Source of the DNA: Nonomuraea turkmeniaca
GTDB taxonomy: Bacteria > Actinomycetota > Actinomycetes > Streptosporangiales > Streptosporangiaceae
Reading direction: 5' to 3'
Length of the DNA stretch: 60,441 nt
Assembly (NCBI RefSeq): GCF_005889735.1
Contig: NZ_VCKY01000033.1
Coordinates: 1 to 60,441, forward strand
In this document: positions 9,207 through 17,985 of the stretch, in pieces
Layout of the letters: every line of letters starts with the position of its first letter
Numbering within the stretch: position 1 is the stretch's first letter
Notes under the pieces: model-generated
The model's input: the letters and a program-made list of their open reading frames with translations, nothing else
What the model was told of the DNA's origin: nothing
The model's database searches: none
Translations under genes and position numbers: made by a program

Positions 9207-10400
9207 ATGGCGTCCCGTGATCCACGCTGGGTGTTGAAGGACCGCCCGTCATTCGCGTTGATCACCGGGCTGGTCCTCACCGGCATCTGCGCACTGGTCT
9301 CCTTCTCGTTCGACGTGCTCAACGGCGAGCCGGTGCAGTTCTTCATCGCCCTCACGCTGGCGCTGGCGCCCGTGCCGCTGCTGCTGGCCGCGGTGCTGGC
9401 GCTGGACCGGATGGAGCCGGAGCCGCGCAGCAACCTGATCTTCGCGTTCGCGTGGGGTGCGGGCGTGGCGGTGCTGGTCGCGGGCGTGGTCAACTCGCTC
9501 AACCTGCACTACATCATGGACACCGTCAGGCTGTCGGAGGACAACGCCCGCAACATCGCGGCCACATTCGGCGCTCCCGTGGTCGAGGAGACCATGAAGG
9601 GCCTGGTGCTGATCGGGCTGCTCAGGTTCCGCAGGGCCGAGCTGGACGGGCCGACCGACGGCATCATCTACGCCAGCATGGTCGGCCTCGGCTTCGCCAT
9701 GAGCGAGAACGTCAGCTACTACCTCGCCGCGCTCAACTCCGAGTCGGGCGTCAAGGGACTGGCGGTCACCGTGGTGCTGCGCGGCATCCTGTCGCCGCTG
9801 GCGCATCCGCTGTTCAGCTCCATGATCGGCGTCGGCGTCGCCTATGCCGCCCAGCGCAGCGGCTCCGAGCGGGTCTTCTACATCCTGGCCGGCTGGTCGG
9901 GCGCGATGGTCCTGCACGGACTGTGGAACGGCCTGGCCTCCTACGGCGGCTTCCCCGGGCTCGTGGTGGCCTACCTGACGCTGCTGGTGGTGCTGATCGT
10001 GCTCATCGGCGTGGTGTTCAAGGACCGGCGGCGCATCGTCGCGCTCATCCAGCGCTATCTGCCGCCGTACGAGCCGACCAAGCTCGTCAACGAGGCCGAC
10101 ATCTACATGTTGTCGGCGTTCTCCCGGCGCCGCCAGGCCAGGCAGTGGGCCAAGGCCCACGGCGGCAAACGCGGGCTGCTCGCGATGCGCGACTACCAGC
10201 TCGCCGCCACCGAGCTCGGGCTGCTGCACGAGCGGGCGGCCCGCCACATGGTCGACGAGCAGACCTTCCACGAGGAGCAACGGGCCCTGCTGGAGTGCAT
10301 GAGCACCGCCAAGGCCGACTTCCCGGTGCCGTCGGTGCACGCCGGGTCGGTCGCCCGGGGCACGCCGCCGCCCGGCTACGCCCCCGGCGCGCCCGGCTGA
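9207..10400 (+). CDS. prsW: PrsW-family intramembrane glutamic-type protease
   Basis: PrsW proteases cleave membrane proteins such as anti-sigma factors within the membrane; the substrate here is unknown. The 397-residue protein has roughly eight hydrophobic segments and the family's conserved residues: Glu127-Glu128 in VVEETMKG, Glu167 in FAMSENVSYY, His200 in LAHPLFSS and His237 in LHGLWNG. A soluble C-terminal tail of ~120 residues follows, ending in a Pro/Gly-rich stretch. It is probably transcribed alone from a leaderless promoter. Its 3' end overlaps the convergent DUF218 gene by 25 nt. Confidence 0.9.
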   Translation: MASRDPRWVLKDRPSFALITGLVLTGICALVSFSFDVLNGEPVQFFIALTLALAPVPLLLAAVLALDRMEPEPRSNLIFAFAWGAGVAVLVAGVVNSLNLHYIMDTVRLSEDNARNIAATFGAPVVEETMKGLVLIGLLRFRRAELDGPTDGIIYASMVGLGFAMSENVSYYLAALNSESGVKGLAVTVVLRGILSPLAHPLFSSMIGVGVAYAAQRSGSERVFYILAGWSGAMVLHGLWNGLASYGGFPGLVVAYLTLLVVLIVLIGVVFKDRRRIVALIQRYLPPYEPTKLVNEADIYMLSAFSRRRQARQWAKAHGGKRGLLAMRDYQLAATELGLLHERAARHMVDEQTFHEEQRALLECMSTAKADFPVPSVHAGSVARGTPPPGYAPGAPG

Positions 10401-11083
10401 CCGAGGATGCGGGTGAGCGAGACCTCGCGCGGGCCGGGGAAGACCGGGTCGGAGCCGAGGATCTTCGCGTCGGCGAACGCCTTGGCGGTGGCGAACAACT
10501 CGCGGGTGGCGTACACGTAGGTGGGCCCGGGCAGTCGCCGGGCCGAGTCGTCACCCACCCCGAACGTCTCCAGCCCGGCCGTCCGGCACAACGTCACGGC
10601 CCTGGGCATGTGGAACTCCTGCGTGACCACGGTCACCCGTTCGGCCCCGAACACCTGGCGCGCCCGCACGCACGAGTCCCACGTGTCGAACCCGGCATAG
10701 TCCAGCACCATCACGGCGTCCGGCACGCCCCTGGCACGCAGGTAGTCGCGCATGGCGGTGGGCTCGTCGTAGTCCTCGCGGCTGTTGTCGCCCGACAGCA
10801 GCAACGCCCGCACCTTGCCGGCCCGGTAGAGCTCGGCGGCGATGTCCAGCCGGCGGGCCAGCATCAGCGTGGGCTGGTCGCCGTACAGGCCCGCGCCCAG
10901 CACCAGCGCCGCCTGCGTCTCGGGCACCCGCCCCAGCCAGCCTGCCCCCTCGGCGGCCACCCGGTGCTCCGAACTGCTGAGCCAGGCCCACGTCATGGGC
11001 GCGAGGGCCAGCACGCTGAGCACCACCAGACCCTGGTAGGTCCGGCGCAGCGCCTTCCGAGAGGGGCGGACTTTTCTCAACAA
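10376..11083 (-). CDS. SanA/YdcF-like DUF218 membrane protein
   Basis: DUF218 proteins are membrane-anchored and in a few bacteria affect envelope permeability (SanA, ElyC); the exact reaction is not established. One N-terminal membrane segment (LVVLSVLALAPMTWAWL) is followed by the core: AALVLGAGLYG, ALLLSGDNSREDYDEPTAM, TWDSCVRARQVF and VTVVTQEFHMPRAV. The last three carry the SGD, D..S and Q..H residues typical of the family. I prefer the TTG at 11083 (GAGGGG ~6 nt upstream); a GTG at 11131 would add 16 residues. It follows ctaA on the same strand and may be cotranscribed. Confidence 0.85.
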   Translation of the reverse strand: MLRKVRPSRKALRRTYQGLVVLSVLALAPMTWAWLSSSEHRVAAEGAGWLGRVPETQAALVLGAGLYGDQPTLMLARRLDIAAELYRAGKVRALLLSGDNSREDYDEPTAMRDYLRARGVPDAVMVLDYAGFDTWDSCVRARQVFGAERVTVVTQEFHMPRAVTLCRTAGLETFGVGDDSARRLPGPTYVYATRELFATAKAFADAKILGSDPVFPGPREVSLTRILGQPGAPGA

Positions 11084-11145
11084 AGCGCACCCCTCTGAGG
11101 CCGGGGGAGTGGCGGACCTTTCACCACACACCCTGGCATATCCGC

Positions 11146-12126
11146 TCAGACGGTGGCGGCCGCTTCGACGGGGGAGTGGGGCACGGGCACCGGGTCGCGG
11201 GTGCGCAGCGACGTGATCACCCTGAGGGCGGCGATCCAGACCAGGGTCGAGCCCAGCACGTGCAGGAGCACCAGAGCGGCGGGCACGGCCAAGAAGTACT
11301 GGGTGTAGCCGATCACGCCCTGCAGCAACTCCACGACGAACAGCGCCAGCGCCGCCCGCCGGGCCGGCCGCGTCGAGTCGCTCACGTGCAGCGCGAACAA
11401 CAGCGCGAACGTCAGCCCCACGACGATGTAGGCGATGTCGGCGTGCAGCCGGGCCACGGCCTCGATGTCGAGGTCGAAGCGCGAGGCCATCACGTCGCCC
11501 GAGTGCGGGCCCGTGCCGCTCACCACCACACCGGCCACCAGCAGCCCGAACACCGCGGCCACCAGCACGTAGCCGAGCCTGCGGACGTCACGGTGCGTCA
11601 CCCGCCGCGCCGGGCCGTCGCCCTCGCCCGCGCGGGCGTACAACATCCAGCAGGCCGCGATCAGGCCGCTGGAGATGAGGAAGTGCATGCCGACCGTGAA
11701 CGGGTTGAGCATCGTGTTGACCACCAGCCCGCCCCACAGGGCCTGGGCCAGGACGCCGACCGGCTGGAGCATGGCGAGCCGCACCAGGGACCGCCGGCGG
11801 GGCACCATCCGCCAGGCCGCGATGACACACGCCGCCCCCACGGCCAGCACCAGGAAGGTCAGCAGCCGGTTGCCGAACTCGACGAGCATGTTGAGCATCG
11901 ACACCTCGGGGTGCGCCACCGGGATGAAGCTGTCCGGCGTGCACTTCGGCCAGGTCGGGCAGCCGAGTCCCGAGCCGGTGACGCGCACGCCCGCGCCGGT
12001 CACTGTGATGCCCGCGTTGACCACCACGGAGGCCATCGCCCAGCCCCGCATGGACTGCGTGGTCGGCGCCCAGAAGGAGAACAGCCGGCGCACGAGCGGG
12101 TTGGAGTGGTCCGTGGGTAGCTTCAC
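11146..12126 (-). CDS. ctaA: heme A synthase (COX15/CtaA)
   Basis: CtaA oxidises the C8 methyl of heme O to formyl, making heme A for aa3 oxidase, in the membrane next to CtaB. About eight hydrophobic segments are present. The first extracytoplasmic loop holds the CX5C pair in SGLGCPTWPKC. Histidines expected to bind heme appear in GMHFLIS, ARLHADIAYI and LLHVLGSTLVW. The first helix-pair motif reads VEFGNRLL, so Asn replaces the first His of the classical E-x-x-H-R motif. The GTG at 12126 is chosen because TACCAT (12134-12139, minus strand) ends 7 nt upstream, suggesting a leaderless start; a GTG at 12165 is possible. Confidence 0.92.
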   Translation of the reverse strand: MKLPTDHSNPLVRRLFSFWAPTTQSMRGWAMASVVVNAGITVTGAGVRVTGSGLGCPTWPKCTPDSFIPVAHPEVSMLNMLVEFGNRLLTFLVLAVGAACVIAAWRMVPRRRSLVRLAMLQPVGVLAQALWGGLVVNTMLNPFTVGMHFLISSGLIAACWMLYARAGEGDGPARRVTHRDVRRLGYVLVAAVFGLLVAGVVVSGTGPHSGDVMASRFDLDIEAVARLHADIAYIVVGLTFALLFALHVSDSTRPARRAALALFVVELLQGVIGYTQYFLAVPAALVLLHVLGSTLVWIAALRVITSLRTRDPVPVPHSPVEAAATV

Positions 12127-12194
12127 GTCATCGATGGTACGGGCCTGTACGGTCGGTCCCACCACCGGGAACGGGGCTTCTCAACGCCCTTAGG

Positions 12195-12205
12195 TATGTG
12201 ACATA
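12195..12205. promoter_or_regulatory. candidate GntR operator for the hydroxyproline operon
   Basis: TATGTGACATA is a perfect palindrome (TATGT-G-ACATA) 18 nt before the first gene of the operon. It fits the general GntR form, GT and AC half-sites around a short centre. The only GntR regulator nearby is the last gene of the same operon (18939-19607), so autoregulation is likely. It also lies in the short divergent interval with ctaA. Confidence 0.5.
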
Positions 12206-12223
12206 TTACTGGTGGAGGTGGTG

Positions 12224-13366
12224 ATGTCCGACGTCATCGTCGTCGGTGCCGGCGTCGTGGGGGCGGCCTGCGCCTATTACGCCGCGCGGGCGGGGCTCGA
12301 CGTGACCGTGATCGACCGGGGGCCCGTCGCCGGCGGCACGACCGGCTCGGGCGAGGGCAACGTCCTGGTGTCGGACAAGGAGCCCGGTCCCGAGCTGGAG
12401 CTGGCCGTGCTGTCCAACCGGCTCTGGCGCACGCTGGCCGGGCACGGCGGGTTCGAGTTCGAGGCCAAGGGCGGGCTCGTCGTCGCCGAGACCTCCGAGA
12501 TCCAGCGGCGGCTCGTGGACCTCGCCGCCAAGCAGGACGTGGAGCACGCCGTCGTGCCGGCCGGCGCGCTGCGCGACTACGAGCCGCACCTGGCGCCGGG
12601 GCTGGCCGGCGGTGTCTTCTACCCGCAGGATGCCCAGGTCCAGCCCATGCTGGCGGCTGCCACCCTGCTCAAGCACGGCGCCGACAAGTACGGCCGCGGG
12701 ACGCTCCGCCTCCGGCTGGGGGTCGGGGTGACCGGGTTCATCCGGTCCGGGGAGCGGGTGACCGGTGTGCGGACGACGCACGGGGACGTGCTCGGCGGCG
12801 CGGTCGTCAACGCGGCGGGCACGTGGGGCGGTGAGGTGGCCGCGCTGGCGGGGGTGCGGCTGCCGGTCCTGCCCCGGCGTGGGTTCATCCTCGTCACGGA
12901 GCCGCTGTCCGAGCCGCTGATCCGGCACAAGGTCTACACCGCCGCCTACGTCACGAACGTGGCCAGCGACTCGGCAGGGCTGGAGACGTCGGCCGTGGTC
13001 GAGGGCACGGTGGCGGGGACCGTGCTGATCGGGGCGAGCAGGGAGCGGGTCGGGTTCGACCGGACGACGTCGGTGCCGGTGCTCGCCCGGCTGGCGGGGC
13101 AGGCGGTCGCGCTCTTCCCGGTGTTGCGGGGCGTGCGGGTCATCAGGTCCTACTGCGGGTTCCGGCCGTACTGTCCCGACCATCTGCCCGTCATCGGCGC
13201 CGATCCGCGGGTGCCCGGGCTGTATCACGCGTGCGGGCACGAGGGCGCCGGCATCGGGCTCGCCCCGGCCACCGGCCACCTGCTCGCCCAGGTCCTCAGC
13301 GGCGCCCGGCCTGACCTGGACCTGAGCCCCTTCCGCCCGGACCGCTTTCCCGAGGAGGCCTCATGA
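12224..13366 (+). CDS. FAD-dependent D-amino-acid/hydroxyproline dehydrogenase, DadA/OoxB-like subunit
   Basis: The 380-residue DAO-fold flavoprotein begins with a dinucleotide-binding motif (VIVVGAGVVGAACAYYAA), then TGSGEGNVLVS and a C-terminal FAD contact (GLYHACGHEGAGIGLAP). Members of this family form heteromeric dehydrogenases with a small [2Fe-2S] protein and an NAD(P)/FAD subunit, which follow immediately. With the DHDPS-family and racemase genes, the most likely job is oxidation of cis-4-hydroxy-D-proline to pyrroline-4-hydroxy-2-carboxylate; sarcosine- or octopine-type substrates cannot be excluded. The ATG at 12224 has GGAGG 5 nt upstream. The next gene overlaps by 4 nt (ATGA). Confidence 0.85.
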   Translation: MSDVIVVGAGVVGAACAYYAARAGLDVTVIDRGPVAGGTTGSGEGNVLVSDKEPGPELELAVLSNRLWRTLAGHGGFEFEAKGGLVVAETSEIQRRLVDLAAKQDVEHAVVPAGALRDYEPHLAPGLAGGVFYPQDAQVQPMLAAATLLKHGADKYGRGTLRLRLGVGVTGFIRSGERVTGVRTTHGDVLGGAVVNAAGTWGGEVAALAGVRLPVLPRRGFILVTEPLSEPLIRHKVYTAAYVTNVASDSAGLETSAVVEGTVAGTVLIGASRERVGFDRTTSVPVLARLAGQAVALFPVLRGVRVIRSYCGFRPYCPDHLPVIGADPRVPGLYHACGHEGAGIGLAPATGHLLAQVLSGARPDLDLSPFRPDRFPEEAS

Positions 13367-13605
13367 CCTTCGCCATCACGGTCGACGGCCGGTCCGTGCC
13401 GGTCGTGCCCGGCCAGACGATCGGCGCGGCGCTGCACGCGGCGGGGATCCGCTCGTGGCGCGCCACCCGGTTCGGGGCGCGGCCCCGCGGGCTGTTCTGC
13501 GGGATCGGGGTGTGCTTCGACTGCCTGATCTCGGTCAACGGGCGGGCGCCTGAACGTGCCTGCCTCGTCGAGGCCGCGCCAGGGGACGAGGTGACGACGT
13601 CGTGA
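13363..13605 (+). CDS. small [2Fe-2S] subunit of the amine dehydrogenase complex
   Basis: This 80-residue ferredoxin-like protein has four cysteines in plant-type ferredoxin spacing: Cys46, Cys51, Cys54 (FCGIGVCFDC) and Cys67. It would carry electrons between the two flavin subunits of the dehydrogenase. Homologues are called the gamma subunit in heterotrimeric D-hydroxyproline dehydrogenases, or HcnA-like. Overlaps of 4 nt at both ends (ATGA and GTGA) argue for translational coupling and a stoichiometric complex. Confidence 0.86.
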   Translation: MTFAITVDGRSVPVVPGQTIGAALHAAGIRSWRATRFGARPRGLFCGIGVCFDCLISVNGRAPERACLVEAAPGDEVTTS

Positions 13606-15014
13606 CGGATGTCGTGACGGATGAGGCTCGCGCGGGAGAGGGCGTGACGTACGACCTCGTGGTCGTCGGCGGCGGGCCCGCCGGGGTGGCGGGCGCGCTC
13701 ACGGCGGCGCTGGCCGGGCTGCGGGTGGCGCTCGTGGACTCGTCGGCGCGGCTCGGCGGCCAGTACTTCCGCCACACCGCCGTCCCCGCCCGTGCGCCGG
13801 GGCTGGACCGGTTCCTGCGGCAGGCGCGCGCCCTGAGCGACCGGGCCGAGGTGTTGTCGCGGCACCAGGTGTGGAGCGTGACCCGCGAGCCGGACGGCGA
13901 CCTGCTCGTGCACGCCAACTCCCCGGAAGGGGGAGCGGTGGCCGTGCGTGGGCGGCGGCTGCTGATCGCCACCGGCGCGTACGACCGGCCGCTGCCGTTC
14001 CCCGGCTGGGACCTGCCCGGCGTGCTCACGGCCGGCGGCGCGCAGGCGCTGCTCAAGGGCAACGGCGTGGTGGCGGGCCGGCGGGTCGTCGTCTCCGGCA
14101 CCGGGCCGTTCCTGCTGCCCGTGGCGACCGGGCTGGCCGCGGCCGGGGCGAAGGTGCTCGGCGTGTACGAGGCGGGCGGCGGGCTCGGGCTGGCCAGGCA
14201 TCCGCTGCTCGCCCTGGGCAAGGCCGGGGAGGCCGCCGGGTACGCGGTGAGCCTCGCCCGGCACCGGGTGCCGTACCTGACCCGCCACGCGGTGGTCGAG
14301 GCGCACGGGGAGCGCGAGGTGGAGGCCGTCACCGTGGCCCGCCTGGGCAGGCGGTGGAACGTTCTCGCCACGCGGATCGTCGAGTGCGACACCGTGGCGG
14401 TCGGCTACGGGTTCGTGCCGCAGATCGACCTGGGGGTGCAGCTCGGCTGCGCGACCCGGCACGACGTGGACGGCAGCCCGATCCTGGAGACCGACGCCGC
14501 CCAGCGCACCACCGTGCCCATGGTGTGGGCGGCCGGCGAGCCCACCGGCGTGGGCGGCTGGCGGCTGGCCGAGATCGAGGGCCGTATCGCGGGCCGATCC
14601 ATCATCGCGCACCGGCGCGCGCCCGGCGCCGGGGTCGAGGTCGCGGCCGGCGAGGTCGCGGGGGTGCTGGCGCGGCGGCGGGATCGATGGCGGGCGTTCG
14701 GCGCGGCGTTGCAGCAGGCGTACCCGGTCGAGCCGGGCTGGCAGGGGTGGCTGCGCGACGACACGCTGGTGTGCCGGTGCGAGGAGGTGCCGCTGGCCCG
14801 GATCCGCGAGGCCCAGGAGCTCGGCGCCACCGACGCGCGCTCGATCAAGCTGCTGGCCCGGCCCGGCATGGGCTGGTGCCAGGGCCGCATCTGCGGGTAC
14901 GCCGTCGCCTGCCTGGCCGGAGAGCCGCAGCAGCCGCCCCGCCGCCCCATCGCCCAGCCCGTCACCCTCGGCGCCCTGAGCGACACCGACACCCCTCACG
15001 ATTCCGCACACTGA
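13602..15014 (+). CDS. NAD(P)/FAD oxidoreductase subunit, OoxA/HcnB-like, with BFD-type [2Fe-2S] domain
   Basis: The 470-residue protein has GGGPAG (23-28) for FAD, an internal second nucleotide fold (VVVSGTGPFLLPVATGLAAAG), VWAAGEPTGVGG, and a C-terminal Cys set, C391-x-C393 and C426-x4-C431, as in bacterioferritin-associated-ferredoxin-type domains. It is the large partner in octopine, opine and D-hydroxyproline dehydrogenases and completes the three-gene complex with the two preceding genes. The start is a GTG overlapping the previous stop (GTGA). Confidence 0.87.
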   Translation: MTDVVTDEARAGEGVTYDLVVVGGGPAGVAGALTAALAGLRVALVDSSARLGGQYFRHTAVPARAPGLDRFLRQARALSDRAEVLSRHQVWSVTREPDGDLLVHANSPEGGAVAVRGRRLLIATGAYDRPLPFPGWDLPGVLTAGGAQALLKGNGVVAGRRVVVSGTGPFLLPVATGLAAAGAKVLGVYEAGGGLGLARHPLLALGKAGEAAGYAVSLARHRVPYLTRHAVVEAHGEREVEAVTVARLGRRWNVLATRIVECDTVAVGYGFVPQIDLGVQLGCATRHDVDGSPILETDAAQRTTVPMVWAAGEPTGVGGWRLAEIEGRIAGRSIIAHRRAPGAGVEVAAGEVAGVLARRRDRWRAFGAALQQAYPVEPGWQGWLRDDTLVCRCEEVPLARIREAQELGATDARSIKLLARPGMGWCQGRICGYAVACLAGEPQQPPRRPIAQPVTLGALSDTDTPHDSAH

Positions 15015-15039
15015 AAGACCCGACATGGAGGACTCCCTG

Positions 15040-15933
15040 ATGGAACATCGCAGCAAGCCATGGCACGGCGTCATGGTCGCCACCGCGCTGCCCCTGCGCG
15101 ACGACCTGTCCGTCGACTTCGACGGCTACGCCGCGCACTGCCGCTGGCTGGTCGAGAACGGCTGCGACGGCGTCGTGCCCAACGGGTCGCTCGGCGAGTA
15201 CCAGACGCTCACCCCGGAGGAGCGCGCCCGGGTGATCGAGACGGCGGTCGAGGCCGTCGGCGGCCGCAACGTGATGGCCGGGGCGGGCGCGTACGGCGCC
15301 GCCGAGTCGCGCCGCTGGGCCGAGCAGGCCGCCGAGGCGGGCTGCGGCTCGGTCCTCCTGCTGCCGCCCAACGCCTACCGGGCCGACGAGCGGGCGGTCT
15401 TCGGCCACTACCGCGAGGTCGCCAAGGCCGGGGTGTCGATCGTGGCCTACAACAACCCGTACGACACCAAGGTCGACCTGACCCCCGCGCTGCTGGCCAA
15501 GCTGCACGAGGAGGGCCTGATCGTGGCCGTGAAGGAGTTCAGCGGGGACCCGCGGCGCGCGTACGAGATCGCCGAGCTGGCCCCCGAGCTGGACCTGCTG
15601 ATCGGCTCCGACGACGTGCTCCTGGAGCTGGCCGTGGCCGGGGCGGTCGGCTGGATCGCCGGCTACCCCAACGCCCTGCCCGCCTCCAACGTGGCGCTCT
15701 ACCGCGCCGCGGTCGCCGGTGACCTCGCCACCGCGCTGCCCCTTTACAGGAAGCTCCACCCTCTGCTGCGCTGGGACTCCAAGACGGAGTTCGTCCAGGC
15801 CATCAAGCTGTCCATGGACCTCGCCGGCCGGTACGGCGGCCCGTGCAGGCAGCCCAGGCAGCCGCTCACGGACGAACAGGCCGCCGTCGTGCGGGCCGCG
15901 ACCGAGAAGGCATTGGCAGAAGGGCTGAGATGA
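15040..15933 (+). CDS. DHDPS-family lyase, probable 1-pyrroline-4-hydroxy-2-carboxylate deaminase
   Basis: The (beta/alpha)8 protein of 297 residues shows GSLGEYQTLT (substrate carboxylate loop), VAYNNPYD and the Schiff-base Lys165 in VAVKEFSGD. Within hydroxyproline operons, members of this family (LhpC/HypD) deaminate and dehydrate pyrroline-4-hydroxy-2-carboxylate to 2-oxoglutarate semialdehyde; that assignment rests on context. The ATG at 15040 is preferred over 15025 because GGAGG lies 8 nt upstream of it. The next gene overlaps by 4 nt (ATGA). No semialdehyde dehydrogenase for the product is encoded nearby. Confidence 0.85.
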   Translation: MEHRSKPWHGVMVATALPLRDDLSVDFDGYAAHCRWLVENGCDGVVPNGSLGEYQTLTPEERARVIETAVEAVGGRNVMAGAGAYGAAESRRWAEQAAEAGCGSVLLLPPNAYRADERAVFGHYREVAKAGVSIVAYNNPYDTKVDLTPALLAKLHEEGLIVAVKEFSGDPRRAYEIAELAPELDLLIGSDDVLLELAVAGAVGWIAGYPNALPASNVALYRAAVAGDLATALPLYRKLHPLLRWDSKTEFVQAIKLSMDLAGRYGGPCRQPRQPLTDEQAAVVRAATEKALAEGLR

Positions 15934-16931
15934 GGACCAAACGGGTTTTCCACGCCGTCGACTCCCACACCGAGGGCATGCCGACCCGCGTGATCACCGG
16001 TGGGGTGGGCGTGATCCCCGGCGCCACCATGGCCGAGCGGCGCGTCTACTTCCGCGACAACCTCGACCACATCCGCACCCTGCTGATGACCGAGCCGCGC
16101 GGCCACGCGGCCATGAGCGGCGCCATCCTGCAGCCGCCCACCAGGCCGGACGCGGACTACGGCGTGCTGTTCATCGAGGTGTCCGGGCTGCTGCCGATGT
16201 GCGGGCACGGCACGATCGGCGTGGCGACCGTGCTCGTCGAGACCGGCATGGTGGAGGTCGTCGAGCCGGTCACCACCGTGCGCCTGGAGGTCCCCGCGGG
16301 GCTGGTCGTGGTGGACGTGGCCGTCGAGGACGGGACGGCCATGTCGGTGACGCTGCGCAACGTGCCCTCCTACAGCGACCGGCTCGACGCCGTCGTCACC
16401 GTGCCCGGGTTCGGGGAGATCCGCTACGACCTCGCGTACGGCGGCAACTTCTACGCCATCGTCGACCTCGACTCCTACGGCCTGCCCTTCGACCGCAAGG
16501 CCAAAAACGAGATCATCGCCGCCGGGCTCGCGACCATGGAGGCGATCAACGCCGCCGACGAGCCCGTGCACCGCGAGGACGACCGCATCCGCGGCTGCCA
16601 CCACGTCTACTTCGCCGCGCCCGGCTCCGACGCCCACCACTCGCGGCACGCCATGGCCATCCACCCCGGCTGGTTCGACCGCTCCCCGTGCGGCACGGGC
16701 ACCAGCGCCCGCATGGCGCAGCTGCACGCCCGCGGCGAGCTGCCGCTCGGACGGGACTTCGTCAACGAGTCGTTCATCGGCACCCACTTCATCGGCCGGC
16801 TCCTCGAGGAGACGACCGTGGGCGGCGCGCCCGCCGTCGTGCCGTCGATCACCGGCCGGGCCTGGATCACCGGCACCGCCCAGTACTTCCTGGACCCGCG
16901 CGACCCGTTCCCGGCAGGGTTCGAACTGTGA
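15930..16931 (+). CDS. proline racemase family, probable 4-hydroxyproline 2-epimerase
   Basis: It should invert C2 of trans-4-hydroxy-L-proline to cis-4-hydroxy-D-proline, the substrate of the upstream dehydrogenase. Both catalytic cysteines are present: Cys91 in MCGHGT and Cys254 in SPCGTGT. This is the racemase/epimerase arrangement rather than the Cys/Thr arrangement of trans-3-hydroxyproline dehydratase. The 333-residue length is normal. It is coupled to the deaminase by an ATGA overlap. Whether proline or hydroxyproline is preferred cannot be read with certainty. Confidence 0.88.
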   Translation: MRTKRVFHAVDSHTEGMPTRVITGGVGVIPGATMAERRVYFRDNLDHIRTLLMTEPRGHAAMSGAILQPPTRPDADYGVLFIEVSGLLPMCGHGTIGVATVLVETGMVEVVEPVTTVRLEVPAGLVVVDVAVEDGTAMSVTLRNVPSYSDRLDAVVTVPGFGEIRYDLAYGGNFYAIVDLDSYGLPFDRKAKNEIIAAGLATMEAINAADEPVHREDDRIRGCHHVYFAAPGSDAHHSRHAMAIHPGWFDRSPCGTGTSARMAQLHARGELPLGRDFVNESFIGTHFIGRLLEETTVGGAPAVVPSITGRAWITGTAQYFLDPRDPFPAGFEL

Positions 16932-16975
16932 GCGAGCCGACCAAGAGACACAGCAGCGAGCGTGGCGAGTGAACC
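16929..16975 (+). repeat. intercistronic TGAGCGA-type element, copy A
   Basis: The spacer starts at the stop codon of the first epimerase gene, reads TGAGCGAGCC, and ends near GTGGCGAGTGAAC. Related spacers occur after sufD (29424-29486) and sufU (32248-32298). They share the TGAGCGA(A)GC opening, and this copy shares the GTGGCGA...GTGAAC ending with the sufD copy. Confidence 0.35.
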
Positions 16976-17019
16976 GATCGACGCAGCGTCGTGATCACGG
17001 CTGCGGCGAAGCGGGAACC

Positions 17020-17985
17020 GTGATCACGACCGTCGACTACCACACCGGGGGCGAGCCGTTCCGTATCGTCACCGGCGGCGTGGGCGAGATCCCCGGCGCC
17101 GACGTGCTCGCGCGCCGCGCCGCCGCCATGGAGCAGGTCGACGACGTGCGGCGGCTGCTGTGCCACGAGCCGCGTGGCCACGCCGACATGTACGGCTGCT
17201 TCCTGGTCCCGCCGAACGATGCCGGCGCCCGCTTCGGGGCGCTCTTCTGGCACAAGGACGGCTTCTCCACCGCGTGCGGGCACGGCACGATCGCGCTGGG
17301 CGCGTACGCGGTGCAGGAAGGTCTCGTCGAGGCCGATCCCGACGGCGACACGGACGTGGTCATCGACGTGCCGTCCGGCCGGGTCACGGCACGGGTACGC
17401 AGCTCCGGCGGGCGGGTGCGGGGGGTCACGTTCGTCAGCGTGCCGTCGTACGTGATCGCCCGCGACGTGGCGGCCGGCGGGGTGAAGGCCGACGTGGCGT
17501 GGGGCGGCGCGGTCTACGCGTCCGTCCCGGCCGGGGCGCTGGGGTTGTCGGTGGAGCCCCGGCACCTGACGGCGCTGATCGAGCACGCCCGGCGCATCAA
17601 GGCCGACCTGGCCGGCCATCCGGCCTCCCGGCACCCTTCCGACGAGCGGCTGTCCGGCGTCTACGGGGTGATCTTCTACGACTCGCTGCCGGACGTGGAC
17701 GGGGCGACGCATCAGCGGAACGTGACGGTGTTCGCCGACGGGGAGGTCGACCGGTCGCCCTGCGGCTCCGGCACGGCGGCCCGGCTGGCGCTGCTGCACG
17801 ACTCCGGGCTGCGCGGGACGCTGGTCCACAGCAGCATCGTCGGCAGCGTCTTCCTGGCCCGGGTCGCGGGCGTGGCCGAGGAGCGGGTCGTGCCGGAGAT
17901 CGAAGGCATGGCGTACCGGACCGGGCGGCACACGTTCGAGCTGGATCCGGAGGATCCGATGGGAACGGGGTTCACGCTTCGATGA
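17020..17985 (+). CDS. second proline racemase-family protein
   Basis: This 321-residue paralogue of the preceding gene keeps both catalytic cysteines, Cys86 (ACGHGT) and Cys248 (SPCGSGT), so it should be an epimerase or racemase rather than a dehydratase. Substrates could be proline, a 3-hydroxyproline isomer or 4-hydroxyproline. I use the GTG at 17020 because homologues begin a few residues before DYHTGGEPF; a GTG at 16969 would add 17 residues from repeat-like spacer. It overlaps the downstream reductase gene by 4 nt. Confidence 0.85.
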   Translation: MITTVDYHTGGEPFRIVTGGVGEIPGADVLARRAAAMEQVDDVRRLLCHEPRGHADMYGCFLVPPNDAGARFGALFWHKDGFSTACGHGTIALGAYAVQEGLVEADPDGDTDVVIDVPSGRVTARVRSSGGRVRGVTFVSVPSYVIARDVAAGGVKADVAWGGAVYASVPAGALGLSVEPRHLTALIEHARRIKADLAGHPASRHPSDERLSGVYGVIFYDSLPDVDGATHQRNVTVFADGEVDRSPCGSGTAARLALLHDSGLRGTLVHSSIVGSVFLARVAGVAEERVVPEIEGMAYRTGRHTFELDPEDPMGTGFTLR

